From Pradoshia sp. D12 (GTDB lineage Bacteria; Bacillota; Bacilli; Bacillales; Pradoshiaceae), in contig NZ_CP044545.1 in assembly GCF_008935075.1 (NCBI RefSeq), positions 3,599,587-3,663,586 on the forward strand: a stretch of DNA of 64,000 bases, written 5' to 3'. The notes below the pieces were generated by a model. That model made no database searches. It was given only the letters and a program-made list of their open reading frames with translations, and was not told the origin of the DNA. A program made the translations under genes and the position numbers. Shown piece after piece: positions 62,990-64,000 of the stretch. How positions within the stretch are numbered: position 1 is the stretch's first letter; each line of letters starts with the position of its first letter.

Positions 62990-63868
62990 TTACCTTCTCT
63001 CCATTTCAATCAACCGAGTAATATATTTAAGAACATCCTCTCTTAACTCTTCATTTTTCAAAGCAAAATCAATTGTTGTCTTAATAAAACCAAGTTTCTC
63101 GCCTACATCATACCGTTCCCCTTCAAATTCATAGGCATAGACACGCTGAATTTGATTGAGCTTTTGAATGGCATCTGTCAACTGAATTTCACCGCCCGCT
63201 CCTATTTCCATTTCACCGAGAAAATCAAATATCTCTGCCTTAAAAATATAACGCCCAATGATAGCAAGGTTAGAAGGTGCAGTTCCTCTCGCCGGTTTTT
63301 CTACAAAGCTGCCTACCAGATGGCAACGCCCATCCATTTGAATAGAATCGATAATCCCATAACGGTGGGTTTCATTTTCAGGTACAGCTTTAATGCCAAT
63401 AACTGATGAATCAAGTACCTCATACTGTTCAATCAATTGTTGTAAGCACGGCTTACCATGGACAACAATATCATCACCGAGCAATACAGCGAATGACTCA
63501 TCTCCGATAAAATTTCGCGCACACCAGATGGCATGGCCGAGACCTTTTGGTTCCTTTTGACGGATATAATGGATATTCGCAAGCTCAGAGGGTCTTTGGA
63601 CCTCCTCCAACAAATCAAATTTGCGCTTTTCCTTCAGATTATGTTCCAATTCAATAGCATGATCAAAATGATCCTCAATGGCTCTTTTGCCCTTACCTGT
63701 CACGATGATAATATCTTCAATCCCAGATGCAACGGCTTCTTCGACTATGTATTGAATCGTCGGTTTATTTACAATTGGCAACATCTCTTTTGGCATCGCC
63801 TTTGTGGCCGGTAAAAATCTAGTTCCAAGACCTGCTGCAGGTATGATTGCTTTCTTGATTTTTTTCAT
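62990..63868 (-). CDS. gtaB: GtaB, UTP-glucose-1-phosphate uridylyltransferase
   Basis: From the ATG at 63866-63868 (after AAGGGGAT) the protein has 292 residues, exactly the B. subtilis GtaB length. It starts [20 protein letters not shown], followed by [15 protein letters not shown], the nucleotidyltransferase loop, and contains [25 protein letters not shown] and [11 protein letters not shown]. It makes UDP-glucose for teichoic acid glucosylation, glycolipid anchors and other polymers. An upstream start would add ten residues with a poorer ribosome-binding site. Confidence 0.96.
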   Translation of the reverse strand: MKKIKKAIIPAAGLGTRFLPATKAMPKEMLPIVNKPTIQYIVEEAVASGIEDIIIVTGKGKRAIEDHFDHAIELEHNLKEKRKFDLLEEVQRPSELANIHYIRQKEPKGLGHAIWCARNFIGDESFAVLLGDDIVVHGKPCLQQLIEQYEVLDSSVIGIKAVPENETHRYGIIDSIQMDGRCHLVGSFVEKPARGTAPSNLAIIGRYIFKAEIFDFLGEMEIGAGGEIQLTDAIQKLNQIQRVYAYEFEGERYDVGEKLGFIKTTIDFALKNEELREDVLKYITRLIEMERR

Positions 63869-63949
63869 ATGAATCCCCTTTATCATCAGTTTAATCATTC
63901 ATTCTATAAGATTAATACTCCACATACCGATATATTCCTATATAAATAA

Positions 63950-63994
63950 AAAAACATTCTGCCTTGATCAGTTTGTTTCGAAGCAAGCAGGATG
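63950..63994 (-). terminator. Terminator of a minus-strand gene beyond the window
   Basis: On the minus strand CATCCTGCTTG pairs with CAAGGCAGAATG (imperfect), followed by TTTTTTT. The gene it ends lies to the right of position 64000. Confidence 0.7.
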
Positions 63995-64000
63995 GTACCG

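Noticed and set aside
1-64000. tRNA, rRNA or riboswitch genes
   Set aside because: No cloverleaf, rRNA core or known riboswitch motif could be recognised by eye on either strand.

Overview
The window looks like a low-GC Firmicute of the Bacillaceae. The first 11 kb has the gene order of the Bacillus subtilis fliW-flgLKN-flgM-yvyF-comF-degV-degU-degS-yvyE region, Shine-Dalgarno sequences are strong (AGGAGG type), TTG and GTG starts occur, and most operons end in stem-loop plus T-run terminators. No rRNA, tRNA, CRISPR array or prophage was seen. One IS3-family insertion sequence is complete.

Layout. (1) 1-11.3 kb: flagellar filament-junction genes (fliW partial, a decayed yviE, flgL, flgK, flgN, flgM, yvyF), competence genes comFC and comFA, degV, an acetyltransferase, degU-degS and yvyE. 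All are on the minus strand except yvyE. flgM has its own sigma-D promoter. (2) 11.4-15.3 kb: a decayed secreted gene, a large secreted subtilisin-like protease with FlgD-type Ig modules, then a fragment of a tagH-like gene. (3) 15.3-19.0 kb: the dTDP-rhamnose operon rmlACBD, bordered on its far side by coding remnants including the first codons of a tarI-like gene. (4) 19.3-28.5 kb: three tandem, very large SH3b-repeat N-acetylglucosaminidases. (5) 29.0-41.9 kb: a wall teichoic acid locus: tagH, tagG, a TagB-like primase, tagD, then four more CDP-alditol transferase-family proteins (two fused to GT2 domains) and tarI-tarJ. Having both the glycerol-phosphate (TagD) and ribitol-phosphate (TarIJ) precursor enzymes points to a poly(ribitol-phosphate) or mixed polymer on a glycerol-phosphate primer. 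(6) 42.4-44.8 kb: a fourth SH3b glucosaminidase on the other flank of that locus. (7) 45.3-50.5 kb: tagA and tagO (first steps of linkage-unit synthesis), an LCP ligase, and an operon of an LPNTA-anchored acidic surface protein with a class D sortase. (8) 50.7-64 kb: an LTA-synthase-family enzyme, a DUF6270 protein, a subtilase pseudogene, a LysM-NlpC/P60 endopeptidase, the LCP ligase tagU, the IS element, mnaA, a ROK-family protein, small unknown proteins and gtaB.

Taken together, about 50 kb is devoted to making, exporting, attaching and remodelling cell-wall polymers. MnaA supplies UDP-ManNAc, TagO and TagA build the linkage unit, TagD/TagB prime it, the TagF/TarL-like enzymes polymerise and perhaps decorate it, TagGH exports it, and LCP proteins attach it. 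RmlABCD and GtaB supply sugar nucleotides. The glucosaminidases, the endopeptidase and the sortase act on the wall itself. Fragments of tagH-like and tarI-like genes around the rml operon suggest that the teichoic acid locus has been rearranged or replaced by recombination.
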